This document shows positions 1 to 7,410 of a stretch of 64,000 bases of DNA, piece by piece. Under the pieces are notes generated by a model. That model had not been told where the DNA came from, did no database searches, and saw only the letters and a program-made list of their open reading frames with translations. The first letter of the stretch is position 1. Every line of letters starts with the position of its first letter. A program made the position numbers and the translations under genes. Origin of the DNA: Parasphingopyxis marina (lineage in GTDB: Bacteria > Pseudomonadota > Alphaproteobacteria > Sphingomonadales > Sphingomonadaceae); assembly GCF_014237875.1 (NCBI RefSeq), contig NZ_JACJVJ010000003.1, forward strand, positions 62,001 to 126,000. Reading direction: 5' to 3'.

Positions 1-533
1 ACCGCTACTGGTATCCTCTCTACGAGAAGCTCTGCGAACTCGACGTGCCGGCGCATATTCACTCAGCCGGTTCGCGGGCTGCGCGGGCGCCCTACACGCT
101 TAATTTCCTGCTCGAGGAAACGATGGCGGCCTATGGCCTCATCAATTCGGACGTCTTCAGAGATTTCCCGCAGCTCAAGATAGTAGTGAGCCATGGCGGA
201 GGCGCAGTGCCCTATCACGTCGGGCGGTTCCACGCGAGCCATCTGCGCAAGGGCCGCGATTTCTACGAGGAAATGCGCAATCTTTACTACGATACGGTGC
301 TCTATTCCGAAGAGGCGCTGAGGCTTCTTATCAAGACGGTCGGTGCCGACAGATGTCTGTTCGGCGCCGAATGCCCTGGCGTGGGCTCGTCTGTCGATCC
401 TGCAACCGGCCGGACGCTCGATGACATCGCGCCCTTCATCCTGGGTTTCGACTGGCTCGGCGATGCGGAAAAAAGGATGATCCTCGAGGATAACGCCCGC
501 GCGCTCTTCAATCTCGGCGAAGGAGCCGCCTGA
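1..533 (+). CDS. 4-oxalomesaconate hydratase-like amidohydrolase (LigJ type), 5' truncated
   Basis: The reading frame is open from base 3, so the gene begins to the left of the window and only the C-terminal ~177 residues are seen. The product is an amidohydrolase-2 (ACMSD/LigJ) family TIM barrel. Visible motifs are HIHSAGS near the start, VVSHGGGA in the middle and LFGAECPGVGS towards the end; the last, followed by a DPATGR-type stretch, is what I recall for LigJ-type 4-oxalomesaconate hydratases. Such enzymes hydrate 4-oxalomesaconate to 4-carboxy-4-hydroxy-2-oxoadipate in the cytoplasm. The stop lies 2 bases before the next ATG, and the two following genes (ring-cleavage dioxygenase, aldolase) are the pathway partners expected for this step. 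It could instead be another amidohydrolase-2 decarboxylase or hydrolase; the missing N-terminus prevents checking the first metal ligands. Confidence 0.78.
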   Translation, partial: RYWYPLYEKLCELDVPAHIHSAGSRAARAPYTLNFLLEETMAAYGLINSDVFRDFPQLKIVVSHGGGAVPYHVGRFHASHLRKGRDFYEEMRNLYYDTVLYSEEALRLLIKTVGADRCLFGAECPGVGSSVDPATGRTLDDIAPFILGFDWLGDAEKRMILEDNARALFNLGEGAA

Positions 534-535
534 CC

Positions 536-1531
536 ATGGCCGAAATAGTACTCGGTATCGGCACGAGCCACGGTCCCATGCTGGTTACTGACACCGAACT
601 TTGGGGCACGAGGATACCGGCAGACAAGGCGGCGCGGCATCCCTGGCGTGGGAAGCTCTGGAGTTTTGACGAGTTGGTCGAAGCGCGCAAGGACGAGCGG
701 TTGGACCTGCAGATCTCGAAAGCCGTGCTCGACGAACGCCAGGCACGCAGCCAGGCGGCGATCGAGACGCTTGCCGATGTCTTCGCCGAAGCCGAGATCG
801 ATGTGGCGGTCATCCTCGGCAACGACCAGATGGAAATTTTCGACGAGCGGCTGATCCCGGCTTTCTCGGTCTATTATGGCGAGACGATCTCGAATACCGA
901 ATTCACCGACGAACGGATCGCGCAGCTCCCGCCCGGGATCGCCGAATCCATTGCCGGTTATATCCCGCCCGGCGGCGCCGATTATAGCGGCCATCCCGAG
1001 CTCGGACTGGCGATTATCGAGGGCGCAATGGCCGACGGATTCGACGTTGCCACGATGAAGGCGCTGCCCAAGCCCGAAACGCCGCACGCATTCGGCTTCG
1101 TTTACCGGCGGATCATGCGCGACGACCCGGTGCCGAGCGTGCCGGTGCTGGTCAACACCTTCTACCCGCCCAACCAGCCGAGTGTTTCGCGCTGCTATGA
1201 TTTCGGCAAGTCGGTGCTCGCAGCGATACAGGGTTGGGAAAGCGATGCCCGCGTTGCCGTTATCGCGTCGGGCGGACTCACGCATTTCGTGATCGACGAG
1301 AAGGTCGACCAGCTTTTCTTCGATGCGCTGCGCGATCGCGATATCGGTCGCGTGGCCGAACTCGGCGAGGCGGTGTTCCAGGACGGCACTTCCGAAATCA
1401 AAAACTGGGTGCCGGTTGCCGGTGCGATGGCCGAGCTGGGTCTCGATCCCACGGTGGTGGATTATGTGCCCTGCTATCGAAGCGAGGCAGGGACCGGAAA
1501 CGCCATGGGCTTCGTCCATTGGCGCGCCTGA
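536..1531 (+). CDS. LigB-superfamily type II extradiol ring-cleavage dioxygenase
   Basis: A 331-residue protein of the LigB superfamily, which uses non-heme Fe(II) to cleave catecholic rings. It shows SHGP with His12 near the N-terminus, PHAFGFVYRR around 183-192, NTFYPPNQPS around 208-216, and SGGLTHFVIDE around 245-255, whose Glu is the expected iron ligand. The length and the PPNQP block fit single-polypeptide gallate or 3-O-methylgallate dioxygenases better than LigB of the LigAB protocatechuate enzyme, and no LigA-like small subunit is nearby. A segment around 96-100 reads NDQME where LigB, as I recall it, has an NDH block, so the substrate may differ. ATG 536 has an AGGAG site about 12 bases upstream and follows the hydratase by 2 bases. 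The substrate is inferred only from context. Confidence 0.85.
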   Translation: MAEIVLGIGTSHGPMLVTDTELWGTRIPADKAARHPWRGKLWSFDELVEARKDERLDLQISKAVLDERQARSQAAIETLADVFAEAEIDVAVILGNDQMEIFDERLIPAFSVYYGETISNTEFTDERIAQLPPGIAESIAGYIPPGGADYSGHPELGLAIIEGAMADGFDVATMKALPKPETPHAFGFVYRRIMRDDPVPSVPVLVNTFYPPNQPSVSRCYDFGKSVLAAIQGWESDARVAVIASGGLTHFVIDEKVDQLFFDALRDRDIGRVAELGEAVFQDGTSEIKNWVPVAGAMAELGLDPTVVDYVPCYRSEAGTGNAMGFVHWRA

Positions 1532-1542
1532 AAGGATAAGCG

Positions 1543-2214
1543 GTGATTGACGATGCCGGTTTAGTAGAGCGCCTGAAAAGCCTCGATTGCTGCGCGCTTT
1601 CTGACGCGCTCGATAAGCTGGAACTGCAAGGGGCGGTAACGGGTCTGCGCCAGGAATCCGGTGCGGGGCGCATTGCGGGCCGCGCGGTGACCGTGAAGCT
1701 CGACACGGGCTATCCGCCGCCAGGTCCGCCACGTCATCTCGGCACGACGGCCATCGAGATGGCTGGCCCCGATGACGTGATCGTGATCGAACAACGGACC
1801 GGCGTAGAAGCCGGCTGCTGGGGCGGGTTGTTGACGCTTGGCGCTAAGGTGCGGGGCATCGCAGGCGTCGTTGCCGATGGCCCAGTGCGCGATATAGACG
1901 AGGCGAGAAGCCACGGCTTCCCGATCTTCACCAACAAGACGACCTGTCTGACCGCGCGCAGCCGCGTCGTCGAAAAGGCGACCAACGAGCCCATCGAGAT
2001 CGGCAATGTGAAAGTCTCGCCCGGCGACTATGTCGCCGCCGACAACAGCGCCGTCATTTTCATCGGTTCGGAAAATATTGAGCATGTACTGGACACGGCG
2101 GAAGCGATTGCGGCGCGGGAGGCGGCGATGGCGGGCGCGATCGAAGCTGGCACACCGATCAGCGAGGTGATGGGCGGCAATTACGAGCATATGCTTGATG
2201 AGAAGGACGGATGA
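1543..2214 (+). CDS. RraA/LigK-like 4-carboxy-4-hydroxy-2-oxoadipate (HMG-type) aldolase
   Basis: This is a 223-residue RraA-family protein starting at GTG 1543 after a GGATAAGC stretch, 11 bases downstream of the dioxygenase. The class II pyruvate aldolase signature is present: GGLL around 87-90 and then, after the conserved spacing, DGPVRD around 106-111, giving the Arg and Asp that bind substrate and divalent metal. Bacterial family members split 4-carboxy-4-hydroxy-2-oxoadipate into pyruvate and oxaloacetate, the last step of gallate and protocatechuate 4,5-cleavage. With the hydratase and dioxygenase upstream, this gives dioxygenase, hydratase and aldolase in one transcription unit. The gene ends in an ATGA overlap with a second RraA gene. 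RraA-type regulators of RNase E lack the catalytic residues, so an enzyme is more likely here. Confidence 0.82.
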   Translation: MIDDAGLVERLKSLDCCALSDALDKLELQGAVTGLRQESGAGRIAGRAVTVKLDTGYPPPGPPRHLGTTAIEMAGPDDVIVIEQRTGVEAGCWGGLLTLGAKVRGIAGVVADGPVRDIDEARSHGFPIFTNKTTCLTARSRVVEKATNEPIEIGNVKVSPGDYVAADNSAVIFIGSENIEHVLDTAEAIAAREAAMAGAIEAGTPISEVMGGNYEHMLDEKDG

Positions 2215-2864
2215 GCGGCGACGGTAACGTCGTGCGCGCGGCCGCCCTCGACACGGCGAGCCTCAGCGACGCGCTCGATCGCTACGGGATAATCGGCCAA
2301 TGCTACAGGATCGCGAGCCGGCATCCTTCCTTTGGGATGGCAGGTCGCGCCTTTACCATGATCTGCGGCCCCGCCGCGACGCCGCCCGGCACGGTCGGTG
2401 ATTATATCGACGACGTTCCCGAGGGGCATGTCGTTGTCATCGACAATGGCGGGCGCGAGGATGCGACGATCTGGGGCGATATCCTGACCGAGATCGCCCA
2501 CCGCCGCGGGCTTGCCGGCACAGTGATCGACGGCATCAGTCGCGACGTTTCGCTATGCCGCGAGCTTGGCTATCCGGTATTCAGCCGCGGCCACTGGATG
2601 CGCACCGGCAAGGACCGGGTGCAGGTCGAGCGGCTGGATTGTATCGTCACCATCGGCGGCGCGCGCGTCGCGCCCGGCGACATATTGCGCGGCGACGCCG
2701 ACGGCGTACTCGTCATCCCGCAGAACCATGAAGACGCTGTCCTCGACGCGGCCGAAGAAATCGCGGGAGCGGAGAAGAAAATCCGCGATGCGGTGCGGGA
2801 CGGCATGCGGCTGGACGAGGCGCGTAAACAGCTTGGCTATCACAAGTTGCAGAGCCGCTCCTGA
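2211..2864 (+). CDS. Second RraA-family aldolase paralogue
   Basis: A 217-residue RraA-family protein that starts inside the stop codon of its paralogue (ATGA overlap at 2211-2214), so translation is probably coupled. It keeps the GDIL block around 85-88 and DGISRD around 104-109, so the metal- and substrate-binding Arg/Asp pair is retained. A C-terminal helical tail rich in Lys and Glu follows. The two copies are clearly diverged, which suggests a heteromeric aldolase or two different 4-hydroxy-2-oxo acid substrates. The family is certain; the precise reaction is not. The next gene starts 3 bases after its stop. Confidence 0.78.
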   Translation: MSGDGNVVRAAALDTASLSDALDRYGIIGQCYRIASRHPSFGMAGRAFTMICGPAATPPGTVGDYIDDVPEGHVVVIDNGGREDATIWGDILTEIAHRRGLAGTVIDGISRDVSLCRELGYPVFSRGHWMRTGKDRVQVERLDCIVTIGGARVAPGDILRGDADGVLVIPQNHEDAVLDAAEEIAGAEKKIRDAVRDGMRLDEARKQLGYHKLQSRS

Positions 2865-2867
2865 GCC

Positions 2868-3410
2868 ATGACCGCCGATATCGACAGCTTCAAGGCGGGC
2901 ATGCGAAGGCTTGCCGCGAGCGTTGCGATTCTCACGGTCGATGCCGAGGGGCAGGGGCAGGGCATGACGGCGACGGCCGTCTGCTCTGTATCCGCAGAAC
3001 CTCCGGCGCTGCTATGTTGCATCAACCGGGCGAGCGCCACGCGAGAGGCTTTCATGCAGGCCGATGCCTTCGCAGTGAATCTGCTGGCCGCCAGAGATCG
3101 AACGCTCGCCGACCGGTTTGCCCGGCCGATGCCCGCCGATGAACGGTTCGCGCTGGGGCGGTGGACGCGGGCGGTTACCGGCGCGCCGATATTGGAGTCG
3201 GCAATCGCGAGCTTCGATTGCCGTCGCAGCGAGACCGCCGAGATCGGCAGCCACACGATTTTTTTCGGGGAAGTCGAAGCGGTGCGCCTGAGCGAGCACC
3301 ACATCGCGCCGCTCGTCTATGCCGATGGCTGTTACGGCAAATTCGCGGCCACGCGGGAGGTGCCGCATAGCGAAATTTTCTGGATGTCGGGCTGGCAGGA
3401 GGAGGGTTGA
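2868..3410 (+). CDS. Flavin reductase (HpaC-like)
   Basis: A 180-residue flavin reductase of the HpaC/flavin-reductase-like domain family. The typical early pattern is seen: FKAGMRRLAASVAILT, then MTATAVCSVSAEPPALLCC, where FMN phosphate and isoalloxazine contacts lie in family members. It reduces FMN or FAD with NAD(P)H and hands the reduced flavin to a two-component monooxygenase. A suitable partner in this window is the HsaA/HpaB-like oxygenase at 17652. The gene follows the second aldolase by 3 bases and belongs to the same operon. Nothing suggests a fused oxygenase domain. Confidence 0.85.
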   Translation: MTADIDSFKAGMRRLAASVAILTVDAEGQGQGMTATAVCSVSAEPPALLCCINRASATREAFMQADAFAVNLLAARDRTLADRFARPMPADERFALGRWTRAVTGAPILESAIASFDCRRSETAEIGSHTIFFGEVEAVRLSEHHIAPLVYADGCYGKFAATREVPHSEIFWMSGWQEEG

Positions 3411-3412
3411 AA

Positions 3413-3703
3413 ATGAGTCATTATCTCGTCGAATATGCGGAGCTGGGAAATGCCGAAGCGCGCGAGGCGTTACGGCCCGACCATATCGGCTACCGCAAGG
3501 GGCTTGGCGGCGGAATGGCGCTAGCCGGGCCGCTCCTCGACGATGCGGGCAGCCCGGTGGGGAGTGTGGTTATCCTGGAAGCGGAAGATCGCGCCGAAGC
3601 CGAGCGAATCGCGTCGGCCGATCCCTATGTCGCGGCCGAAGTGCTCGAGCTCGTCTCGGTCAGGGCCTACCGCATCGTGGCGATGAACCCGCCGCAAGGC
3701 TGA
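3413..3703 (+). CDS. YCII-domain protein
   Basis: A 96-residue YCII-related protein (ferredoxin-like fold). It shows a family-like arrangement: an early HYLVEYAE strand, DHIGYRKGL, a LAGPLLDD motif around residue 40, and a SADPYV segment before the last strand. YciI-like proteins are putative small enzymes or accessory proteins, and some act on aromatic intermediates. ATG 3413 is chosen over an in-frame TTG at 3407 because the AGGAGG element around 3398 is better spaced from the ATG. It is the last gene of the ring-cleavage operon. The exact function is unknown. Confidence 0.75.
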   Translation: MSHYLVEYAELGNAEAREALRPDHIGYRKGLGGGMALAGPLLDDAGSPVGSVVILEAEDRAEAERIASADPYVAAEVLELVSVRAYRIVAMNPPQG

Positions 3704-3845
3704 CTCCTTGCTCGTACAGGGCGAGGCAATGCCAATGACGAGGGGCGGGCGCCCGCTGCAGGCATGGTCCGGCGGAAGTCCGTCCATCACAGAAACGGCA
3801 ACCGCCGATCATACTGGCGCACTGCACATTCGACGCGCAAAAGCA

Positions 3846-3875
3846 TTGAATAGAATTCATAATCGTTATACGATT
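3846..3875 (+). promoter_or_regulatory. Putative promoter with overlapping inverted-repeat operator
   Basis: TTGAAT (3846-3851) and TACGAT (3869-3874) are separated by 17 bases, a plausible sigma70-type promoter for the Rieske gene at 3902. A perfect inverted repeat AATCGT-TAT-ACGATT covers 3861-3875 and overlaps the -10 element, and a second small repeat TGAAT-AGA-ATTCA lies at 3847-3859. The AT-rich patch stands out in this GC-rich DNA. A related sequence lies upstream of the Rieske gene at 6138. The likely ligand is the GntR product of 5072, by inference only. Confidence 0.5.
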
Positions 3876-3901
3876 TTTCCTAACTCGAAAGGTCGATGCG
3901 C

Positions 3902-4942
3902 ATGCCCTATCTGATGAACGGCTGGTACATGGCCGCGTTTTCCGACGAGGTCGGGGAGCGCCCTATCGAGCGAACGCTTCTCGATATACCGGTCGTCCTT
4001 TATCGTTTGCCCAACGGCAAGGCTGTCGCTCTGCACGATCGCTGCCCGCATCGCTTTGCGCCGCTTTCCGAGGGGCTTTTGGTCGGAAGCGAGCTGCAAT
4101 GCCCCTATCATGGTCTCCGGTTCGGTGCTGATGGTGCTTGCGTGCACAACCCGCACGGACCGGTGCCCAAATCCGCACGTGTGCGCAGTTTTCCGATACA
4201 CGAGCAATATGGACTCATCTGGTTTTGGCCGGGCGATCCCGAAAAGGCCGATCCCGACATGCTTCCGGACCTGCTGTTTCTCGAGGAAAATGGCGGAAAT
4301 TCAGTAGTTTTCGGACATTTGCACGTCGACGGCAACTATCAGCTCGTCGTCGATAATTTGCTGGATCTGACCCACGCTCCCTATCTCCACCCGCAATTCG
4401 CGGTACCGGGCGTGTCGACCGAAGAGCGGCTGAACCAGACGAAAACCAAACTCATACGCGACGGCGATCGCGTATCGGCAATGCGCTGGCGACCGGACAG
4501 CGAACCCAATGCGCCGACCCGGACGATCTTCGGTTTTACCGACGAGCGCATGGATTCGCGCTCGCACATGCATTGGTATCCGCCGTCGCTTATCCATTTC
4601 GATCTCGGTGCGGCGCCGGTTGGCGGGTCCGAACACGCCGGGCTTTGTATTCCCGCGCTCCACGCCATCACGCCGGAAAGCGAGCTGAGCTGTCACTATT
4701 TCTTTGCCCAGGCGCGCAACGTGAAGCCCGGCGATCCCGACGTGGATCGTGCGCTGCTCGAACTGCTCGACACTGCCTTTCGGGACCAGGACGAGCCCAT
4801 GATCGAACGCCAGCAGCGCCGTATGGGTAGCGTTTCCGATCTGGCCGAACTCGATCCGATTTTGCTGAAGACCGACGCGGCACCTGTCGAGGCACGCCGC
4901 GTTCTTGCGCGCCTTATCGCCGAGGAAAAGGCGGAAGCATAA
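3902..4942 (+). CDS. VanA-like Rieske oxygenase, alpha subunit
   Basis: A 346-residue Rieske non-heme iron oxygenase alpha subunit of the vanillate O-demethylase (VanA) type. The Rieske [2Fe-2S] ligands are Cys48-Pro-His50 and Cys67-x2-His70. The mononuclear iron motif is in DNLLDLTHAPYLH, with Asp155, His158 and His163. Family members demethylate aryl ethers or hydroxylate aromatic acids, using electrons from a separate reductase that is not seen nearby. The start is set at ATG 3902 because AAAGG at 3888-3892 is 9 bases away; the in-frame ATG at 3896 is too close. It is monocistronic or cotranscribed with the GntR gene. VanA-type demethylation is an inference; the Rieske family itself is certain. 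Confidence 0.88.
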   Translation: MPYLMNGWYMAAFSDEVGERPIERTLLDIPVVLYRLPNGKAVALHDRCPHRFAPLSEGLLVGSELQCPYHGLRFGADGACVHNPHGPVPKSARVRSFPIHEQYGLIWFWPGDPEKADPDMLPDLLFLEENGGNSVVFGHLHVDGNYQLVVDNLLDLTHAPYLHPQFAVPGVSTEERLNQTKTKLIRDGDRVSAMRWRPDSEPNAPTRTIFGFTDERMDSRSHMHWYPPSLIHFDLGAAPVGGSEHAGLCIPALHAITPESELSCHYFFAQARNVKPGDPDVDRALLELLDTAFRDQDEPMIERQQRRMGSVSDLAELDPILLKTDAAPVEARRVLARLIAEEKAEA

Positions 4943-5071
4943 CAAGCCGCCGGTCAATAGGTGCGATGATCATTTCTTCGTGAAGTTTCGCCTCGCCGTT
5001 GCAAGGCGGGCCACCCTCGTGCATTCGACGAGTTTGCTATACATCATGTCCTACTGTTCGCGGGGTGAATT

Positions 5072-5740
5072 TTGTCGACCGAGAAAAAGCAGGCATATTC
5101 CGGCGTTCCAGCGAAGATCGCCGATGAATTGAGGGCCCGGATTGCACGCGGTGCACTGGGCCCGGGCATGCGGCTTGGCCAGACCGAGCTGGCCGCGCAA
5201 TTCGAGGCCAGCCGTGTTCCGGTGCGCGAGGCACTGAAGCTGCTCAGTTCCGAAGGTCTGATCGAACATGATCCCAATCGCGGTTTTTTCGTCGCCCAAT
5301 TGTCGAGCGACGAAGCTCGCCAGCTCTTCCGGATGCGCGATCTGATCGAGGATGAATTGCTGAAGACGGTGGTATGGCCCGAAGCGCGCGCGCTGAAAGC
5401 GCTGACGCAGCATGCGGCCAAGCTCGATACCCTGCTCGACAAGGGGGAACGGCTCAATTGGTGGTCGGAGAACCGGGAGTTTCACAATCTCGTTTTCGAG
5501 CTTTCGCCCAACAAGATAATGGTGCGCGAAGCGATGCGGCTCTGGGCGCTGACCGACCGGTTCAGGGCGATATTGCCGCTGCCGCGCCGGCCGGGCGCTG
5601 CGCGGGATGTCGTTGAAAAAAACTACCTCGTCGATGCCCTGTCAAAACGCGACATGAAGCAGTTGCTCGCCGTTCGCCGGGAGCGGCGGCGGGCGTTCGA
5701 GCAGATGGTACTCGAAACCCTTGAGGATCGCGGGCTTTAG
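5072..5740 (+). CDS. GntR-family regulator, FCD-like, paralogue of 18935
   Basis: A 222-residue GntR regulator. The N-terminal winged helix includes LAAQFEASRVPVREALKLL (about 46-64) and ends in DPNRGFFV; a helical FCD-type effector domain follows. FCD domains normally bind metal through an Asp and three His, but here only the early FH is visible and the later helices lack the expected His, so the pocket probably works without metal. It is very similar to the regulator at 18935, sharing SRVPVREALKLL, HDPNRGFF and ELLK. The TTG start at 5072 follows GGGGTGAAT. It probably controls adjacent Rieske genes in response to an aromatic acid. Its stop overlaps by 4 bases the stop of the convergent gene. 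Confidence 0.85.
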   Translation: MSTEKKQAYSGVPAKIADELRARIARGALGPGMRLGQTELAAQFEASRVPVREALKLLSSEGLIEHDPNRGFFVAQLSSDEARQLFRMRDLIEDELLKTVVWPEARALKALTQHAAKLDTLLDKGERLNWWSENREFHNLVFELSPNKIMVREAMRLWALTDRFRAILPLPRRPGAARDVVEKNYLVDALSKRDMKQLLAVRRERRRAFEQMVLETLEDRGL

Positions 5741-6057
5741 GCAGTTTTTCCTTCAGGCTCGGCGAGGTCGGCGAGAATCGCCTCCTCAAGGCGCACCGCG
5801 GCCGCGAGCGGGCGATGGTCGACGCCGACGAGATCATGGGCTTCCGCGATTGCGAGGCGCAGATCTTCCAGCCGCTTTCTGTCTCCGCCGCTATCGGGCG
5901 TTGCCAAAGCAAGGTCGATAAGCCGCCAGGCCTCGTCAAGTTCGGCCTCCCGATAGATGAAATGCTCAAAGCTGGACGAGCCGCGCAACCGCTCGGCCAG
6001 CATTTTCAGCGTCGCGCGATCGACGGCCGTGACTTCCATGATATCGTCGAGATCCAT
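5737..6057 (-). CDS. Small helical protein of unknown function
   Basis: A 106-residue, strongly charged, helix-predicted protein that I do not recognise. It begins MDLDDIMEVTAVDR and has heptad-like Leu/Ala spacing (ERLRGSSSFEHF, DEAWRLIDLAL), so a helical bundle is likely. There is no signal peptide, membrane segment or Cys. ATG 6057 is preceded by AAAGGAAAG on the minus strand, a good ribosome site; the frame stays open upstream but without such support. Its stop overlaps the stop of the GntR gene (5737-5740), and it is divergent from the Rieske gene at 6138. Neighbours suggest a link to aromatic metabolism or regulation, without proof. Confidence 0.65.
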   Translation of the reverse strand: MDLDDIMEVTAVDRATLKMLAERLRGSSSFEHFIYREAELDEAWRLIDLALATPDSGGDRKRLEDLRLAIAEAHDLVGVDHRPLAAAVRLEEAILADLAEPEGKTA

Positions 6058-6098
6058 ATTCTTTCCTTTTCGGGGCGTGACATCCTGCGTCAATCGCG

Positions 6099-6126
6099 AT
6101 ATTAAATACAAGATAGTATAACGATC
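6099..6126. promoter_or_regulatory. Putative GntR operator region between 6057(-) and 6138(+)
   Basis: ATATTAAATACAA (6099-6111) and ATAGTATAACGATC (6113-6126) form an AT-rich block between divergent genes. The second element matches 12 of 14 positions with the reverse complement of the inverted repeat at 3861-3875. The first, read on the other strand, starts TTGTATT and resembles the elements at 10948, 15801 and 17586. TATAAC at 6117-6122 could be a -10 hexamer for the Rieske gene, but no clear -35 is seen. Confidence 0.42.
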
Positions 6127-6137
6127 TGGAGAAGGCC

Positions 6138-7406
6138 ATGCTCTCCCACGAAGACAATGAACTGCTGGTCCGGGTTGGCCCGGACACGCCGATGGGGGCA
6201 TTGATCCGGCGCTACTGGATACCGGCGCTGCTCGAATCCGAACTGTCCGAAGCCGATGGCGCGCCCGTGCGAATCCGGCTGCTCGGCGAGGATCTCGTGG
6301 CATTCCGGGATAGCGAAGGCCGGATCGGGCTGCTCGACGAGCATTGCCCGCATCGCCGTGCCTCGCTGGCACTCGGAGTGAACGAGGAGTGCGGCTTGCG
6401 CTGTCTCTATCACGGCTGGAAGTTCGATGTCGAAGGCCAGTGCGTCGATACGCCGACCGAGCCCGAAGGGAGCAAGCTTGCCAAGCGGATGCGCACGACC
6501 GCCTATCCGACGCATAGCGCGGGCGGCATGATCTGGGCCTATATGGGGCCGGCGGAAGCCGTCCCGCCTTTTCCCGAATTCCCGTGGCTCGACATGGCTG
6601 AGGGGCATTCGGTGCCCTTCAAGATCATGGAAGACTGCAACTATGCGCAGGCCGTCGAGGGCACGGTCGATTCGGCGCATGCCGGCGTCCTCCACCGTGA
6701 AAGCCCGTGGACGCACGAAGCGAAATATCCGCACGAAAAAGATTTGCGGCCGAAACTCGAAGTGGAATTCACCAATTACGGACTGCGCTATTGCGCGACG
6801 CGCAAGCTCGACGAAGAGATGATGCACGGCCGCGTTACCCAGGTCGTGCTGCCTTTCTGGACGCTGATTCCGCCCGATGGCGGGCGAGCGCCCGAACATC
6901 GCCGCAACCGCCGCCTCGTCAACGCCTTCGTCCCGCGCGACGATGTGTCCACCTGGCATATCCAATGGTTCTTCGACGAGGGGCTCGAGATCGACGTTCC
7001 GGGCCGCATCGAGGAAGGCGGCATGTGGATGGACGAGAATTTCCGCAAGACCGTGAACATCGACAACTGGTATGAGCAGGATCGCGAGATGATGCGCACG
7101 ACGAATCTGTCGGGCATCAAGGGCATCCTGACCCAGGACCATGCGGTAAGCGAGACGCAGGGGCGGGTCCTCGATCGCACCAAGGAACATCTCGGTAGGT
7201 CCGACATGGCGGTCGTCGCCTGGCGGCGGCTGATGCTGCAGGCGGCGAAGGCCCTCGGGCAGGGCGAATCGCCGTGCGGGACGACTGCACCGATCGACTG
7301 GTCCAAGGTCGTCGCCGAAACCTTCGCCTTCCCCAACAGCTCGACCTGGAAGGACGAACTGCCGTTGCCCGAGGAACTGAAGCCCGAAATTTCGACCGCC
7401 GCCTGA
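6138..7406 (+). CDS. Phthalate 4,5-dioxygenase-like Rieske oxygenase
   Basis: A 422-residue Rieske oxygenase alpha subunit of the phthalate dioxygenase/LigX group. The N-terminus MLSHEDNELLVRVGPDTPMG followed by RRYWIPALL is characteristic of this group. Rieske ligands are Cys70-His72 and Cys89-His92; the mononuclear iron motif lies in VEGTVDSAHAGVLH with Asp178, His181 and His186. The same residue numbers recur in the homologue at 21505. The enzyme would hydroxylate or O-demethylate an aromatic carboxylate and needs an external reductase. ATG 6138 has GGAGAAGG just upstream. The amidohydrolase gene follows 4 bases later and is probably cotranscribed. The substrate cannot be told from sequence. 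Confidence 0.88.
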   Translation: MLSHEDNELLVRVGPDTPMGALIRRYWIPALLESELSEADGAPVRIRLLGEDLVAFRDSEGRIGLLDEHCPHRRASLALGVNEECGLRCLYHGWKFDVEGQCVDTPTEPEGSKLAKRMRTTAYPTHSAGGMIWAYMGPAEAVPPFPEFPWLDMAEGHSVPFKIMEDCNYAQAVEGTVDSAHAGVLHRESPWTHEAKYPHEKDLRPKLEVEFTNYGLRYCATRKLDEEMMHGRVTQVVLPFWTLIPPDGGRAPEHRRNRRLVNAFVPRDDVSTWHIQWFFDEGLEIDVPGRIEEGGMWMDENFRKTVNIDNWYEQDREMMRTTNLSGIKGILTQDHAVSETQGRVLDRTKEHLGRSDMAVVAWRRLMLQAAKALGQGESPCGTTAPIDWSKVVAETFAFPNSSTWKDELPLPEELKPEISTAA

Positions 7407-7410
7407 GCCG

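Noticed and set aside
302-1732. Long minus-strand frame of 476 codons opposite the hydratase/dioxygenase genes
   Set aside because: It mirrors well-supported plus-strand genes, has no ribosome site and is rich in Arg/His with no recognisable motif, as expected for a GC-rich shadow frame.
3708-3914. Plus-strand frame of 68 codons before the first VanA-like gene
   Set aside because: It overlaps the predicted promoter and the start of the Rieske gene and has no protein-like features.
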